From positions 1-64,000 of the forward strand of contig PHDU01000012.1 of NCBI GenBank assembly GCA_002842755.1: 64,000 bases of DNA, read 5' to 3'. Each line of letters starts with the position of its first letter. The first letter of the stretch is position 1. Of the stretch, positions 18,980-27,500 are shown piece by piece. The DNA is from Bacteroidetes bacterium HGW-Bacteroidetes-1 (GTDB taxonomy: Bacteria; Bacteroidota; Bacteroidia; Bacteroidales; F082). The position numbers and the translations under genes were made by a program. The notes below the pieces were generated by a model, which was not told the origin of the DNA, did not search any database, and worked only from the letters and a program-made list of their open reading frames with translations.

Positions 18980-20434
18980 TTAGTCGTTTTTGTTTTTTTG
19001 AATGATAAAAAGTCCTGCAAAAGTAAGCAATCCATTTACTATTAATATCTCAAAACCAAATTGATAACCGTTAAACAAATATTCAGAGAAAAAGCTCAAT
19101 AAATAACTTATGATAGGTGCGAGGATGGCCACCAAAGGTACCCACCTGTCATTTAAGGCTTTTTTTGTAAAAATTCCGAAAGCAAAAAGACCAAGCAAAG
19201 GGCCATAAGTATAACCAGCAATTGTAAACAATCTTGCAATTACTGCCTGATCATTAATTTCACGGAAAAGAACGATTACAATTATAATGAGCGAAGAAAT
19301 AAAAAAATGTGTTTTATACCTGACTTTTTTTAATTCGTTTTCAGACCTGTTTTTATCCGAATTGACACCCAGAATGTCAATTGTGAAGGAAGTTGTTAAA
19401 GCTGTAATAGCCCCATCGGCACTAGAATATGCAGCTGCAATAAGGCCTATAAAAAATATGATAGCGACCGCTGGTCCAAAATAGTTGATAGCCAACATGG
19501 GGAAAAGATCGTCAGATAAATTTGGTAAAGAAATACCGAAATCGGTTGCATAAATATAAAGTGATGCCCCTAAAAATAAAAATAGTAAGTTTACTGGTAC
19601 TAAAAGTAAACCAAGTGTCATCATGTTTTTTTGTGCATCTTTAACAGTCCGGCAACTAAGATTTTTTTGCATCATATCCTGATCTAAACCTGTCATTACA
19701 ATTGTAATAAACATACCGCTAAAAAACTGCTTCAGGTAAAATCGGTCATTTCGCCAATCGGTATTAATCATTTCTGTATAGCCTGCTTCTTTCGCTCTTA
19801 TAAAAAGATCAGAAAAACTAACATCCAGATGGTCAAGAATTATGTAAATTGTGACTATAAGGGAGGCAAGCATGAAAGTCGTTTGCAGCAAATCGGTCCA
19901 AACAATCGTCTTAATACCTCCTTTAAAGGTATAGAGTGTAATAAGCAGGATAAATAAAATAACAGTTAACCAGAAAGGAACACCCCAATGATTAAAAATA
20001 AAAATCTGAAGCACATTGATAACCAGAAACATTCTGAATGAAGCGCCTATTGTTCGGGACAATAAAAAATAGAACGCACCGGTTTTATAGGAGAAATATC
20101 CAAATCGTTGCTCCAGATAGGAATAAATTGAAATCAGGTTAAGCCGGTAATATAAAGGCAAGAGAAATTTAGTTATTATAATGTAGCCAACAATATAACC
20201 GAAAACAACCATCATATAAGTGAAATGAGAGGCTCCAACCCAACCTGGAACACTTATAAAAGTAACCCCTGACAATGAAGCTCCAACCATGCCATAGGCA
20301 ACTACCGGCCAGGGAGATTGACGGTTTCCAATAAAATATCCCTTGTTTGTAGATTTACGGGCTGTAAAATATGAAATCAAAAACAAAAAAGATGAGTATA
20401 CCAGAAATACTATAAAAATGATTTGAGGAAGCAC
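18980..20434 (-). CDS. Sodium:solute symporter family transporter
   Basis: A 484-residue membrane protein with about 13 hydrophobic segments of the SSS fold. Family-typical stretches are GYFIGNRQSPW, GVTFISVPGWVG, WTDLLQTTFML, GMFITIVMTGLDQDMMQKNLSCR and AAAYSSADGAITALTTSF, the last being the helix that holds Na+-site serines in this family. The start codon is GTG at 20432-20434; no in-frame ATG lies nearby. It sits 18 bases after gmhB and 10 bases before glnN. The solute is unknown; position next to glnN suggests, but does not prove, a nitrogenous substrate. Confidence 0.87.
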   Translation of the reverse strand: MLPQIIFIVFLVYSSFLFLISYFTARKSTNKGYFIGNRQSPWPVVAYGMVGASLSGVTFISVPGWVGASHFTYMMVVFGYIVGYIIITKFLLPLYYRLNLISIYSYLEQRFGYFSYKTGAFYFLLSRTIGASFRMFLVINVLQIFIFNHWGVPFWLTVILFILLITLYTFKGGIKTIVWTDLLQTTFMLASLIVTIYIILDHLDVSFSDLFIRAKEAGYTEMINTDWRNDRFYLKQFFSGMFITIVMTGLDQDMMQKNLSCRTVKDAQKNMMTLGLLLVPVNLLFLFLGASLYIYATDFGISLPNLSDDLFPMLAINYFGPAVAIIFFIGLIAAAYSSADGAITALTTSFTIDILGVNSDKNRSENELKKVRYKTHFFISSLIIIVIVLFREINDQAVIARLFTIAGYTYGPLLGLFAFGIFTKKALNDRWVPLVAILAPIISYLLSFFSEYLFNGYQFGFEILIVNGLLTFAGLFIIQKNKND

Positions 20435-20452
20435 TAATGTATGTTTATGTAA

Positions 20453-21001
20453 TTAATAATCAATATATTCAGAGAAATTAAGTAAACAAGGAAAATGAAA
20501 ATTTGCGCGTAAAACAGGTGCTTCATCTCCAACCTGCACTGTGATCATACCGGCTTTTTCCCCAAAAGTAATGTCGGATTCAGTATCGCCAACCATTACA
20601 GATCTGGAAAAATCTATCGAAGGAAAATCATTTTTAGCCGTGAATGCCATTGATAGATTCGGTTTTCTGCAATTCTGTTCAGAAGTTTTGATATCTGTAC
20701 AGGTATAAATTTTGTCGATGCGACCGCCGGACATAGAGATCATCTCTAACATTTTTTGATGAATACCATTCAAATCGCCGATGGTCATTTTACCCAGGCC
20801 AACACCTTGTTGATTTGTAACAATAAGGATGAGTCCAAATTTTTCATTTAGAAGTTTAAGCGATTCTAAAACGCCTGGTATGAAAACAAATTCTTCCGGC
20901 GATTTTACATAATCATTTACTGGACGCTCATTAAGAACGCCATCGCGGTCAAGAAACAAGGTCCAAAATTGATCTATATCTTTCAGGTTTTTATTTCCCA
21001 T
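20453..21001 (-). CDS. gmhB: HAD-IIIA phosphatase, probable heptose bisphosphate phosphatase
   Basis: A 182-residue HAD hydrolase with the nucleophile motif FLDRDGVLNE, motif II VTNQQG, the RKP motif III and VGDTESDITFGEKAG as motif IV. Size and order match GmhB, which removes the 1-phosphate of glycero-manno-heptose bisphosphate. The zinc loop is degenerate: where GmhB has a Cys-x-His...Cys-x-Cys set, this protein has CTDIKTSEQNCRKP. The start at 21001 overlaps the end of gmhA by 11 bases, consistent with tight coupling. A histidinol-phosphatase-like role is less likely in this context. Confidence 0.75.
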   Translation of the reverse strand: MGNKNLKDIDQFWTLFLDRDGVLNERPVNDYVKSPEEFVFIPGVLESLKLLNEKFGLILIVTNQQGVGLGKMTIGDLNGIHQKMLEMISMSGGRIDKIYTCTDIKTSEQNCRKPNLSMAFTAKNDFPSIDFSRSVMVGDTESDITFGEKAGMITVQVGDEAPVLRANFHFPCLLNFSEYIDY

Positions 21002-21572
21002 CTTGCTCTGGAAATAAGTTCTGTTCAATGGATTCACATAATATATGTCCAATGAGGATATGAGCCTCCTGAATGCGGGCAGTATCGTGAGATGGCACAT
21101 TGATAAGTATTTCGCATAAATGTTTTAACTGACCTCCCCCCTCACCTGTCAGTCCGATGGTATGCATTCCAATTTCTTGTGCTTTCAATACTGCATTTAC
21201 CACATTTATCGAATTTCCAGAAGTGCTGAGAGCTATAAGAACATCATTCTTTCTTCCCATTGCTTCGGTCATTCTGCTAAAAATCTGATCGAAAGAATAG
21301 TCGTTAGCGACTGCGGTAACGAATGAACTATTCACATGTAATGCTTCGGAAAACAAAGGTGGACGATCGTATTTGAACCGGCCACTTAGCTCAGCTGCAA
21401 TATGTTGCGCATCAGCTGCGCTACCGCCATTGCCGCACAACAAAACCTTGCCACCAGACCGGAATGTATCAATACAAATTGATAATGCTTGTTCTATTTT
21501 CAATATAAGATCTGTATTATCCAGCATGCTTTGCTTGACTGCTATCGATTGATGAATGGCTTTTTGTATCAT
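20991..21572 (-). CDS. gmhA: Phosphoheptose isomerase
   Basis: GmhA converts sedoheptulose 7-phosphate to glycero-manno-heptose 7-phosphate, the first step of heptose synthesis for LPS core. The 193-residue SIS-domain protein shows LLCGNGGSAADAQHIAAELSG, ALSTSGNS and the C-terminal EAHILIGHILCESIE helix with conserved His and Glu. The start at 21572 (MIQKAIHQSI) is supported by family length; the frame is open 13 codons further. It is the first gene of the likely gmhA-gmhB-symporter-glnN unit. Confidence 0.92.
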   Translation of the reverse strand: MIQKAIHQSIAVKQSMLDNTDLILKIEQALSICIDTFRSGGKVLLCGNGGSAADAQHIAAELSGRFKYDRPPLFSEALHVNSSFVTAVANDYSFDQIFSRMTEAMGRKNDVLIALSTSGNSINVVNAVLKAQEIGMHTIGLTGEGGGQLKHLCEILINVPSHDTARIQEAHILIGHILCESIEQNLFPEQDGK

Positions 21573-21745
21573 ATTTATTTTCTTGAGCTGGCAAAAATAA
21601 TGATTATCCAAATGTACTCACCTTGTAATGATTTACAAATCATAAACAAACACATTCATTTTTGCAAGAATTTAAAATGATCAGAAGAATTCTTGACTCT
21701 TTATTTTTTTGAAAACAATTGCCTTGATTTACTTAAGGAAAAAAT

Positions 21746-22063
21746 ATGATATTTGCCAAAATTTTACCAGCATTGAAATCACTGACTACAATAGGTTTAT
21801 TAATCCTGTCAAATGCTTTTATGACACTTGCATGGTATGGCCATCTCAAATTTAAAGACCTCAAAGGATTTGATCAATTGGGGTTAATGTGGATTATTAT
21901 TATCAGTTGGTCTATAGCCCTGTTTGAGTATATGTTTCAGGTGCCTGCAAACAGAATTGGATATCAGGGAAATGGTGGGCCTTTTAGCCTCGTCGAATTA
22001 AAAGTGTTGCAGGAAGTAATAACATTGAGTGTTTTTGTAATTTTTTCTTTGTTGATTTTCTAA
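21746..22063 (+). CDS. DMT family small membrane protein (DUF486)
   Basis: A 105-residue protein with about four membrane helices that matches the DUF486/COG3169 family. Typical segments are FMTLAWYGHLKF, WIIIISWSIALFEYMFQVPANRIGY and SLVELKVLQEVITL. It is distantly related to drug/metabolite transporters, but its function is not known. It stands alone between divergent neighbours. Confidence 0.85.
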   Translation: MIFAKILPALKSLTTIGLLILSNAFMTLAWYGHLKFKDLKGFDQLGLMWIIIISWSIALFEYMFQVPANRIGYQGNGGPFSLVELKVLQEVITLSVFVIFSLLIF

Positions 22064-22213
22064 AATGAAACTTTTAAATTTAACCACCTTATTGGATTTG
22101 TATTTTTAATTCTTGCAGTTTACTTTATTTTCAAAAATAATTTTGATTTGTTATTATCGGTAGCTATTTTTGGCAGCAAAATTGATTAATTACTTTTTTA
22201 AAATATCACACAA

Positions 22214-22573
22214 ATGAAATTTTATGATACAGTTTCCGAATTTACTTTCGGAAAATATGAAGGGAAAACAATTAAAGAAGTTTTTGAGAAAGACCCAAAG
22301 TACATCGATTTTTGTTTTAATAACATTGATGAGTTTTATGTCTCACCTGAGGTTATGAAAGAACTCAGACAAGTAGTTCCAGATTTTACAGCACCAAAAC
22401 TGGATGAGTTTGATGATGATATGTTGGATTCATATCTTGATGAAACAGAAGAAATAGAGGATTTTGATGAATCAATGCTTGAGGAAGATGAAGAAAGCTT
22501 CAATTGGGATGAAGATGATTCAGATCTGGACTTTGATGATGATTTTGAAAGTTTTGATGATGATGATTTCTAA
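22214..22573 (+). CDS. ExoX-like C-terminal domain protein with long acidic tail
   Basis: Residues 9-50 (FTFGKYEGKTIKEVFEKDPKY and following) resemble the small domain found at the C-terminus of exodeoxyribonuclease X and as a free-standing module in Bacteroidetes. From about residue 68 to 119 the protein is almost entirely Asp, Glu, Ser and Phe, ending in DDDDF. There is no nuclease catalytic domain. Such tails can mimic DNA or dock to basic proteins; function here is unknown. It has its own terminator. Confidence 0.75.
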   Translation: MKFYDTVSEFTFGKYEGKTIKEVFEKDPKYIDFCFNNIDEFYVSPEVMKELRQVVPDFTAPKLDEFDDDMLDSYLDETEEIEDFDESMLEEDEESFNWDEDDSDLDFDDDFESFDDDDF

Positions 22574-22593
22574 TAATTAACTAAGAAATGATT

Positions 22594-22627
22594 AAAAGGT
22601 TGTCAACTATTTCTTGACAATCTTTTT
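22594..22627 (+). terminator. Intrinsic terminator of the acidic-tail gene
   Basis: AAAGGTTGTCAA (22595-22606) pairs with TTGACAATCTTT (22614-22625), with one G-T pair. T-rich sequence follows. Confidence 0.8.
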
Positions 22628-22690
22628 CTATTTTATTTGCCAAGGTTTATTCCATTTCATGATCTTCAAATTCTATCTTCAATACTTTTC

Positions 22691-23971
22691 CTACACGCTT
22701 AAGTGCTCAATTATAGCATTTGCGTACACTTCCCAACTCATATTTTCTGACGTTTTGGCAACATTATCTCTATTAATAGGCTGATTTATGGCTTTTACCA
22801 TAACTTCTTTCATTGATTCAAGGTTTTGATCTTCGGCTAAATAGCCATTGAAACCATCCAGTATTGTCTCTGTAAAATGCCCGACTTTAGATGCCAGCAT
22901 TGGCATTTGGAAATTATAACCTATGGATTCAACTCCTGATGGAGTTGCCGTTAAATAAAACAAAATCAAATTGTTACTTACCTGAAAGTATTTGTGAACA
23001 TCTTCATTAGAAACAAATTCATTCACGACAACTGTAACATCTTCAATACCATACTTACGAATAAGTGATAACGGATTATACTCCTTTTCGTCATCCTGTT
23101 TTTTAAGAAACATCTTTTTTGCAAGTCCGAAAAGCTGTGTTTTAATTCTCGTTCCTAGTTTCTTATTATCAAGAGTTTGCCAAAAAGACTCTCCGACGAT
23201 TAGCAAACTAACATCGTTTCTCTCTTTGGACAATCTGGCAAAAGCTTCAACGGCCTGATGAAGACCTTTATACTTTCGGATGAATCCAAAAAATAAAAAA
23301 ACATGTTCTTTAAGGCCTAATTTTGTTTTGAATTTTTCAATATCAAATACAGGATCAGGTTTAAACATATCATATACGGGATGAAACAATTTTAGAATTT
23401 TTTTCCCGTTTTGGGATATATTATCAGTTGTCTCATTCGAAATACAAAATTCTTGTTTTGGAAATAGGATTTTAAGCTGATCTGCGGTTTGTCTGGCATG
23501 AACAACATATGATGTTGCTTTTTTAATGCCAAAACGGGTGAAACGGTTATCGAGGGCACTTCCCTCCTTTTGAATGACAAAATGCAGATCAAATACAATT
23601 TTTATTTTTCTTGATTTCGCTAATTGCCTAGCTATAAATCCAAGTGGAAAGCCCTGAACGGCTATAGCCCATTGAAATATAATAAGGTCAGCCTGCAATG
23701 ACCTGATAAGATTTACAGTTTTTTTCCAAGTAATCGGATTATTGTAATTGGTGATATAATGTACTTTGATATTTGTTCCTTCGAGCTGGTCTTTTCTGCT
23801 TTTACGGTCAATAAAATCACGAGGAATTATAGCTGGATATTGTTGAGTCCAGGAGACTATATGTACTTCTGTTTCAAGTATCTTATCAAATGCTTTTGCA
23901 AGTGATGTGTTATAATTAGCGATTCCACCTTTAAATCTGGGTCCGGGCCCAAAACAAACAATTTTTAGCAT
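22691..23971 (-). CDS. Glycosyltransferase family 4-like protein
   Basis: A 426-residue GT-B enzyme. The N-terminal domain begins MLKIVCFGPGPRFKGGIANY, the glycine-rich loop of the family. The C-terminal domain has FLFFGFIRKYKGLHQAVEAFA and LLIVGESFW. The donor-site region reads PSGVESIGYNFQMPMLASKVG, where the Glu of the E-x7-E motif is visible. It is the last gene of a minus-strand glycosylation cluster and lies 125 bases after the epimerase gene, so it may have its own promoter. Donor and acceptor cannot be read from sequence. Confidence 0.88.
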   Translation of the reverse strand: MLKIVCFGPGPRFKGGIANYNTSLAKAFDKILETEVHIVSWTQQYPAIIPRDFIDRKSRKDQLEGTNIKVHYITNYNNPITWKKTVNLIRSLQADLIIFQWAIAVQGFPLGFIARQLAKSRKIKIVFDLHFVIQKEGSALDNRFTRFGIKKATSYVVHARQTADQLKILFPKQEFCISNETTDNISQNGKKILKLFHPVYDMFKPDPVFDIEKFKTKLGLKEHVFLFFGFIRKYKGLHQAVEAFARLSKERNDVSLLIVGESFWQTLDNKKLGTRIKTQLFGLAKKMFLKKQDDEKEYNPLSLIRKYGIEDVTVVVNEFVSNEDVHKYFQVSNNLILFYLTATPSGVESIGYNFQMPMLASKVGHFTETILDGFNGYLAEDQNLESMKEVMVKAINQPINRDNVAKTSENMSWEVYANAIIEHLSV

Positions 23972-24096
23972 ACTTTTTTTCTTTCGTCAAAAATACGAAA
24001 ACGCTTTTGTATTGAGTGATAATTAAATGTAAAATTGAAGATCTCTTTATTCTGGAAAAGGATGATTGATAATCACTTAAATCGTAAATAAAGAAT

Positions 24097-25143
24097 TTAT
24101 TTACTAATTAATTCAAGTTGTTTTTGATACACTCTTTCCATTCCTTCTCTTAATGAGATTTTTGGTTTCCAGCCAAACTTTTCAAATACAATATCCATAT
24201 TTGCGTAGCGGGAATGCACTCCTACAGGTTTATCCAGCAAAGGTTTCACAGTCGGTTTGTAGCCAGCAATATCACCAAACACTTCAATTAGTTCTAAAAA
24301 AGAAGTCAATCGTCCAGAACCAATATTATAAGCCGAGCCATCACGAACGTTGTCGAGCAACATAAAAATGAAATCAAGAACATCATCAATGTGCACAAAA
24401 TCGCGGCCTTGCTTGCCCGAACCCCATACTTCAAAAGGATCTTCCCTTCGTGCAGCTCTTGCAGCAATGGCTGGCACAGGATAGGATTGTTCCTGATCTT
24501 CACCATAACCCGAGAATGGCCTTATACAAGCGACTCTTACACCATAATGTGCAGCTGCAATTTGAGCCAGAAACTCACCTGTAAGTTTTGACCAACCGTA
24601 GGTCATATCAGGAGTCCCTAAATTTTTATTAAAATCAATATCACCTTCGCTTAAAGCAATTGCTCCTTCTGTACTTTGAAGGCTCACGGGGTAAGCAGCA
24701 CTTGAACTTGGATATAAAACCCTATCAGGTTTATGTTGCGTCACCCAATAAAAAAATTCAGCATCTATACTTAAGTCAAGCGCAACAATCATTGGGTCAC
24801 CTTCGATTTTCATTCGACCGCCAACAATTGCGGCAAAATGAAAAACATCACTAAATTTTTCAAAATCAATACTATACTTATCTTGAATATACCGGGGATT
24901 TTCACGCATAAAAAAAAGCAAGTTTCGAAAATCGCCTTTCCAGAAAAACAATCTTTTTTCTTTACCTATCACCTCAATATCATTGTTCATAATTGAATTA
25001 TAATCGTCAATCCATTCTGAAGGATGTCGGCCAATTGACAAATCATCTATCATAAAAACACAATCGTTTGTTGTTTTGAGCAAACGTTTAACCATGTTGC
25101 GACCAACAAATCCGCACCCCCCTGAAACCAAATGAATTTTCAT
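24097..25143 (-). CDS. NAD-dependent epimerase/dehydratase (extended SDR)
   Basis: A 348-residue nucleotide-sugar enzyme. SGGCGFVGRNMVKRLL carries the GxxGxxG NAD motif, YPSSSAAYP supplies the catalytic Ser region, and MTYGWSKLTGE supplies the YxxxK pair. IRPFSGYGEDQ and GRDFVHIDDVLDFIF match GDP-mannose epimerase- and UDP-sugar epimerase-type members. It sits between a GT2 and a GT4 gene and probably makes a nucleotide-sugar precursor for them; the exact sugar is not determinable. Confidence 0.9.
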   Translation of the reverse strand: MKIHLVSGGCGFVGRNMVKRLLKTTNDCVFMIDDLSIGRHPSEWIDDYNSIMNNDIEVIGKEKRLFFWKGDFRNLLFFMRENPRYIQDKYSIDFEKFSDVFHFAAIVGGRMKIEGDPMIVALDLSIDAEFFYWVTQHKPDRVLYPSSSAAYPVSLQSTEGAIALSEGDIDFNKNLGTPDMTYGWSKLTGEFLAQIAAAHYGVRVACIRPFSGYGEDQEQSYPVPAIAARAARREDPFEVWGSGKQGRDFVHIDDVLDFIFMLLDNVRDGSAYNIGSGRLTSFLELIEVFGDIAGYKPTVKPLLDKPVGVHSRYANMDIVFEKFGWKPKISLREGMERVYQKQLELISK

Positions 25144-25159
25144 AAACCTAACTTTACTT

Positions 25160-26104
25160 TTATAAACAATTTATTTTTTCACGAACAGAATAATTACTGT
25201 TATTGTCACGACTATTTTGCGAAATGAGTTCGGCCAAAAAACCCGTCATAAATAATTGAGATCCAATAATCATTGCGAGCAAACCAAAGTAAAATAATGG
25301 TCGTTCAGTCATTTTATAGCCTTCCATGAAAAACTTGGAATAGGCAAGATAGCCTGCTATGGCAAATCCTAAAACAAAAAGAACAGAGCCAATACTTCCA
25401 AATAAATGCATGGGCCTTTTACCAAATTTCGAGATAAAAGTGATTGACAGCAAATCTAAATATCCTTTGATAAACCTACTGATTCCATATTTTGAATTAC
25501 CATATTTTCGCTTATGGTGATGCACAACTTTTTCTCCTATTTTACCAAATCCAGACCATTTGGCAATTACCGGAATATATCGGTGCATTTCTCCATGTAC
25601 CTCTATGCTTTTAATAAGCTCCGCTTTATAAGCCTTAAGTCCACAATTGAAGTCATGTATTTTTATCCCGCTAATCATGCGCGTTGTGCGGTTAAAGAAT
25701 CTTGAAGGGATTGTTTTTGAGATGGGGTCATGTCTTTTCTTTTTCCACCCGGAAACAAGGTCAAAATCCTGTTTAGCAATCATATCGTACAGGTCGGGGA
25801 TTTCATCAGGACTATCCTGGAGATCAGCATCCATTGTGATAACTACTTTTCCTTTTGCTGCAACAAAGCCCTCGTTTAGCGCAGCGGATTTGCCATAGTT
25901 GCGTCTAAAACGAATACCCCTGACTTTTGGGTAAAGTTTTGAAAGCTGTCGTATAGTTTCCCAGGAATTATCGCGAGAGCCATCATCCACAAAAATGATT
26001 TCAAATTCAAGAGATTTTTCTTCAGCTACACGAATTATCCATTCTGTAAGCTCCTTCAAAGATTCCTCCTCGTTCAGGAGTGGAATAACAATCGATAAAT
26101 CCAT
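25160..26104 (-). CDS. Family 2 glycosyltransferase, polyprenyl-phosphate type
   Basis: A 314-residue GT-A enzyme resembling dolichol/polyprenyl-phosphate sugar transferases. Motifs: MDLSIVIPLLNEEESL, FVDDGSRDNSW, RNYGKSAALNEGF and MDADLQDSPDE (metal-binding DxD-like). Two hydrophobic helices at about 230-300 anchor it to the inner membrane. The start at 26104 is preferred because the longer frame adds a non-conserved 23-residue leader that overlaps the preceding gene. It lies 13 bases after a DUF4199 gene, a pairing common in Bacteroidetes. Confidence 0.9.
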   Translation of the reverse strand: MDLSIVIPLLNEEESLKELTEWIIRVAEEKSLEFEIIFVDDGSRDNSWETIRQLSKLYPKVRGIRFRRNYGKSAALNEGFVAAKGKVVITMDADLQDSPDEIPDLYDMIAKQDFDLVSGWKKKRHDPISKTIPSRFFNRTTRMISGIKIHDFNCGLKAYKAELIKSIEVHGEMHRYIPVIAKWSGFGKIGEKVVHHHKRKYGNSKYGISRFIKGYLDLLSITFISKFGKRPMHLFGSIGSVLFVLGFAIAGYLAYSKFFMEGYKMTERPLFYFGLLAMIIGSQLFMTGFLAELISQNSRDNNSNYSVREKINCL

Positions 26105-26117
26105 TCGCTCTATTTTC

Positions 26118-26642
26118 TCAATGCAACTCGAGGTTGGTTTTGTCTTTTTTAATAAATATTGAGATAATGGCACTCAAAACCAAGCCAATCAATGGAGTCA
26201 ACCAAAATCCTTTTATGAGTGTCTTTAAAGGCACTAAATTTTCTTCAAATTTTTCTATCATTGTATCTAATGTTTCTTCCGGAACTTTTCCTTCCAGAGA
26301 ATAAATAAGATTATCTACATGGCGACGCATATACTCAGGGTCAACATATTCATTCAAAACAAAAGAAAACAAGTTACCCAAATAGCCACTTACCAACAGA
26401 ACAACAAAACCAACTTGAAGTGCTTGTAAATAAGATATTCTACCACTAAGATCAAGGTCTCGGGTTTTATTGATTGCAATTACAGTTAAAGCAATCATCA
26501 GACCAAAAGAGATAAGTCCATTAAGGATTGAAAAAACAGGACTAAAAATGCTCACGTCAAAGGCATACAATACAACATTATACGCAATGAGAATCAGACC
26601 GGTGATCAGTCCAAATTTTAAAGCTTGATTGAAAGGTGCCAT
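26118..26642 (-). CDS. DUF4199 membrane protein
   Basis: A 174-residue protein with four hydrophobic segments (about 10-30, 35-55, 73-95, 143-165) separated by a charged stretch with ESL-type helices, as in DUF4199. Function is unknown. Together with the next upstream gene it forms a tandem pair ahead of the GT2 gene, suggesting a role in membrane-linked glycan transfer; that is inference from position only. Confidence 0.82.
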   Translation of the reverse strand: MAPFNQALKFGLITGLILIAYNVVLYAFDVSIFSPVFSILNGLISFGLMIALTVIAINKTRDLDLSGRISYLQALQVGFVVLLVSGYLGNLFSFVLNEYVDPEYMRRHVDNLIYSLEGKVPEETLDTMIEKFEENLVPLKTLIKGFWLTPLIGLVLSAIISIFIKKDKTNLELH

Positions 26643-26668
26643 ATTAAAATAATTTTAAGTTTTGAAAA

Positions 26669-27199
26669 TTATAAATCATCAATATACCTGTTCCGTCTTT
26701 TGGCAAAGATAGCAATTATCGTTGCAAAAAGCGGCATAAGAAAAACATTCACAATAAAGTAATAAAGTGCCATCGAGAATGGTGTCAATATTTGTTGAAT
26801 GAGGTATTTATTTTCTTTTATTTGAGCCATTGTTTGATCTGGATTTGAAGCCAAAAGCTCAGACTCAAGGATTGTAACCCGATGGTGAAGGCTTGGTAAC
26901 AACAGAAAAGTAAATACATAATAAATCATGAGTGACATGACAAGTGCAGAGACAAAACCTGTTAAAACAGAAAGCCGGAACCCAATTGAGAACTCCAGCA
27001 TTCCGTCAAGATACCTCTCTCGCAAACGAACACATGCAAAACCCATTGCAAAAATGGGAGCAAGATATAAAACAATATATAAAAGTGAAAAGGAATTCCC
27101 TAATAAGAAGGTGAGAACAATAAGAAGAAGAAATATCAATAAACCAGAGAAAAAACCCGTGATTATTCCTACGATCCAGAAATATTTTTTTTTATACAT
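26669..27199 (-). CDS. DUF4199-like membrane protein, tandem paralogue
   Basis: A 176-residue membrane protein with the same layout as its downstream neighbour: two N-terminal hydrophobic helices, a third after RLRERYLDGMLEFSIGFR, a long charged segment, and a final helix before the basic tail KRRNRYIDDL. It is 26 bases upstream of the next DUF4199 gene and appears to be the first gene of the cluster. It is divergent from the SRP RNA gene. Confidence 0.8.
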   Translation of the reverse strand: MYKKKYFWIVGIITGFFSGLLIFLLLIVLTFLLGNSFSLLYIVLYLAPIFAMGFACVRLRERYLDGMLEFSIGFRLSVLTGFVSALVMSLMIYYVFTFLLLPSLHHRVTILESELLASNPDQTMAQIKENKYLIQQILTPFSMALYYFIVNVFLMPLFATIIAIFAKRRNRYIDDL

Positions 27200-27277
27200 C
27201 CTTTTCTTAATCAGCTTTGCTATGGGTGCAAACTTAACAAATGATTTAATACGATGGGTAAAAATCCATTAAACTTC

Positions 27278-27307
27278 TTGGTAGCAATCATAATTATTGT
27301 ACTTTTG
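27278..27307 (+). promoter_or_regulatory. Promoter of the SRP RNA gene
   Basis: TTG at 27278-27280 and TACTTTTG at 27300-27307 are exactly 19 bases apart, the Bacteroidetes vegetative consensus. The RNA begins about three bases downstream. Confidence 0.8.
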
Positions 27308-27309
27308 CA

Positions 27310-27413
27310 GCGGGTAAGTCTTATACGACCAGCTCCTATTGAATCCCCCAGATTTGGAAGAAAGCAAGGGTAAATGGTTGAGCGGTGCGATATAAGTAGC
27401 TTACCCATTTTTT
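27310..27413 (+). ncRNA. ffs: Signal recognition particle RNA (small bacterial type)
   Basis: The RNA scaffolds Ffh in the signal recognition particle. GGGTAAG at 27312-27318 pairs with CTTACCC at 27400-27406 to close a long hairpin. The apical part carries the conserved SRP domain IV features: CCCCC, a GGAAGAAAGCA tetraloop/internal-loop region (27356-27366) and the AAGGGTA that follows. A T-run directly after the closing stem acts as terminator, and a consensus promoter precedes it. The small antisense reading frame across it is not a gene. Confidence 0.85.
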
Positions 27414-27500
27414 TATTCTCTTTTGATTGTATTCCTTCATTTATCATCTTTAGATAATATCCTCCTTTTTATTAATTTAGCGGCATAAATACATACACTC

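Noticed and set aside
20991-21100. Longer HAD protein starting inside gmhA, or a gmhA-gmhB frameshifted fusion
   Set aside because: The extra residues do not resemble any GmhB N-terminus; gmhA has an intact end and gmhB a good ATG at 21001.
22171-22186. Sigma-54-like site before the acidic-tail gene
   Set aside because: TGGCAG-N5-TTGAT has the GG element, but GA replaces the essential GC at -12.
27220-27447. Small minus-strand reading frame over the SRP RNA region
   Set aside because: It is antisense to a structured RNA with promoter and terminator, and its protein shows no recognisable pattern.
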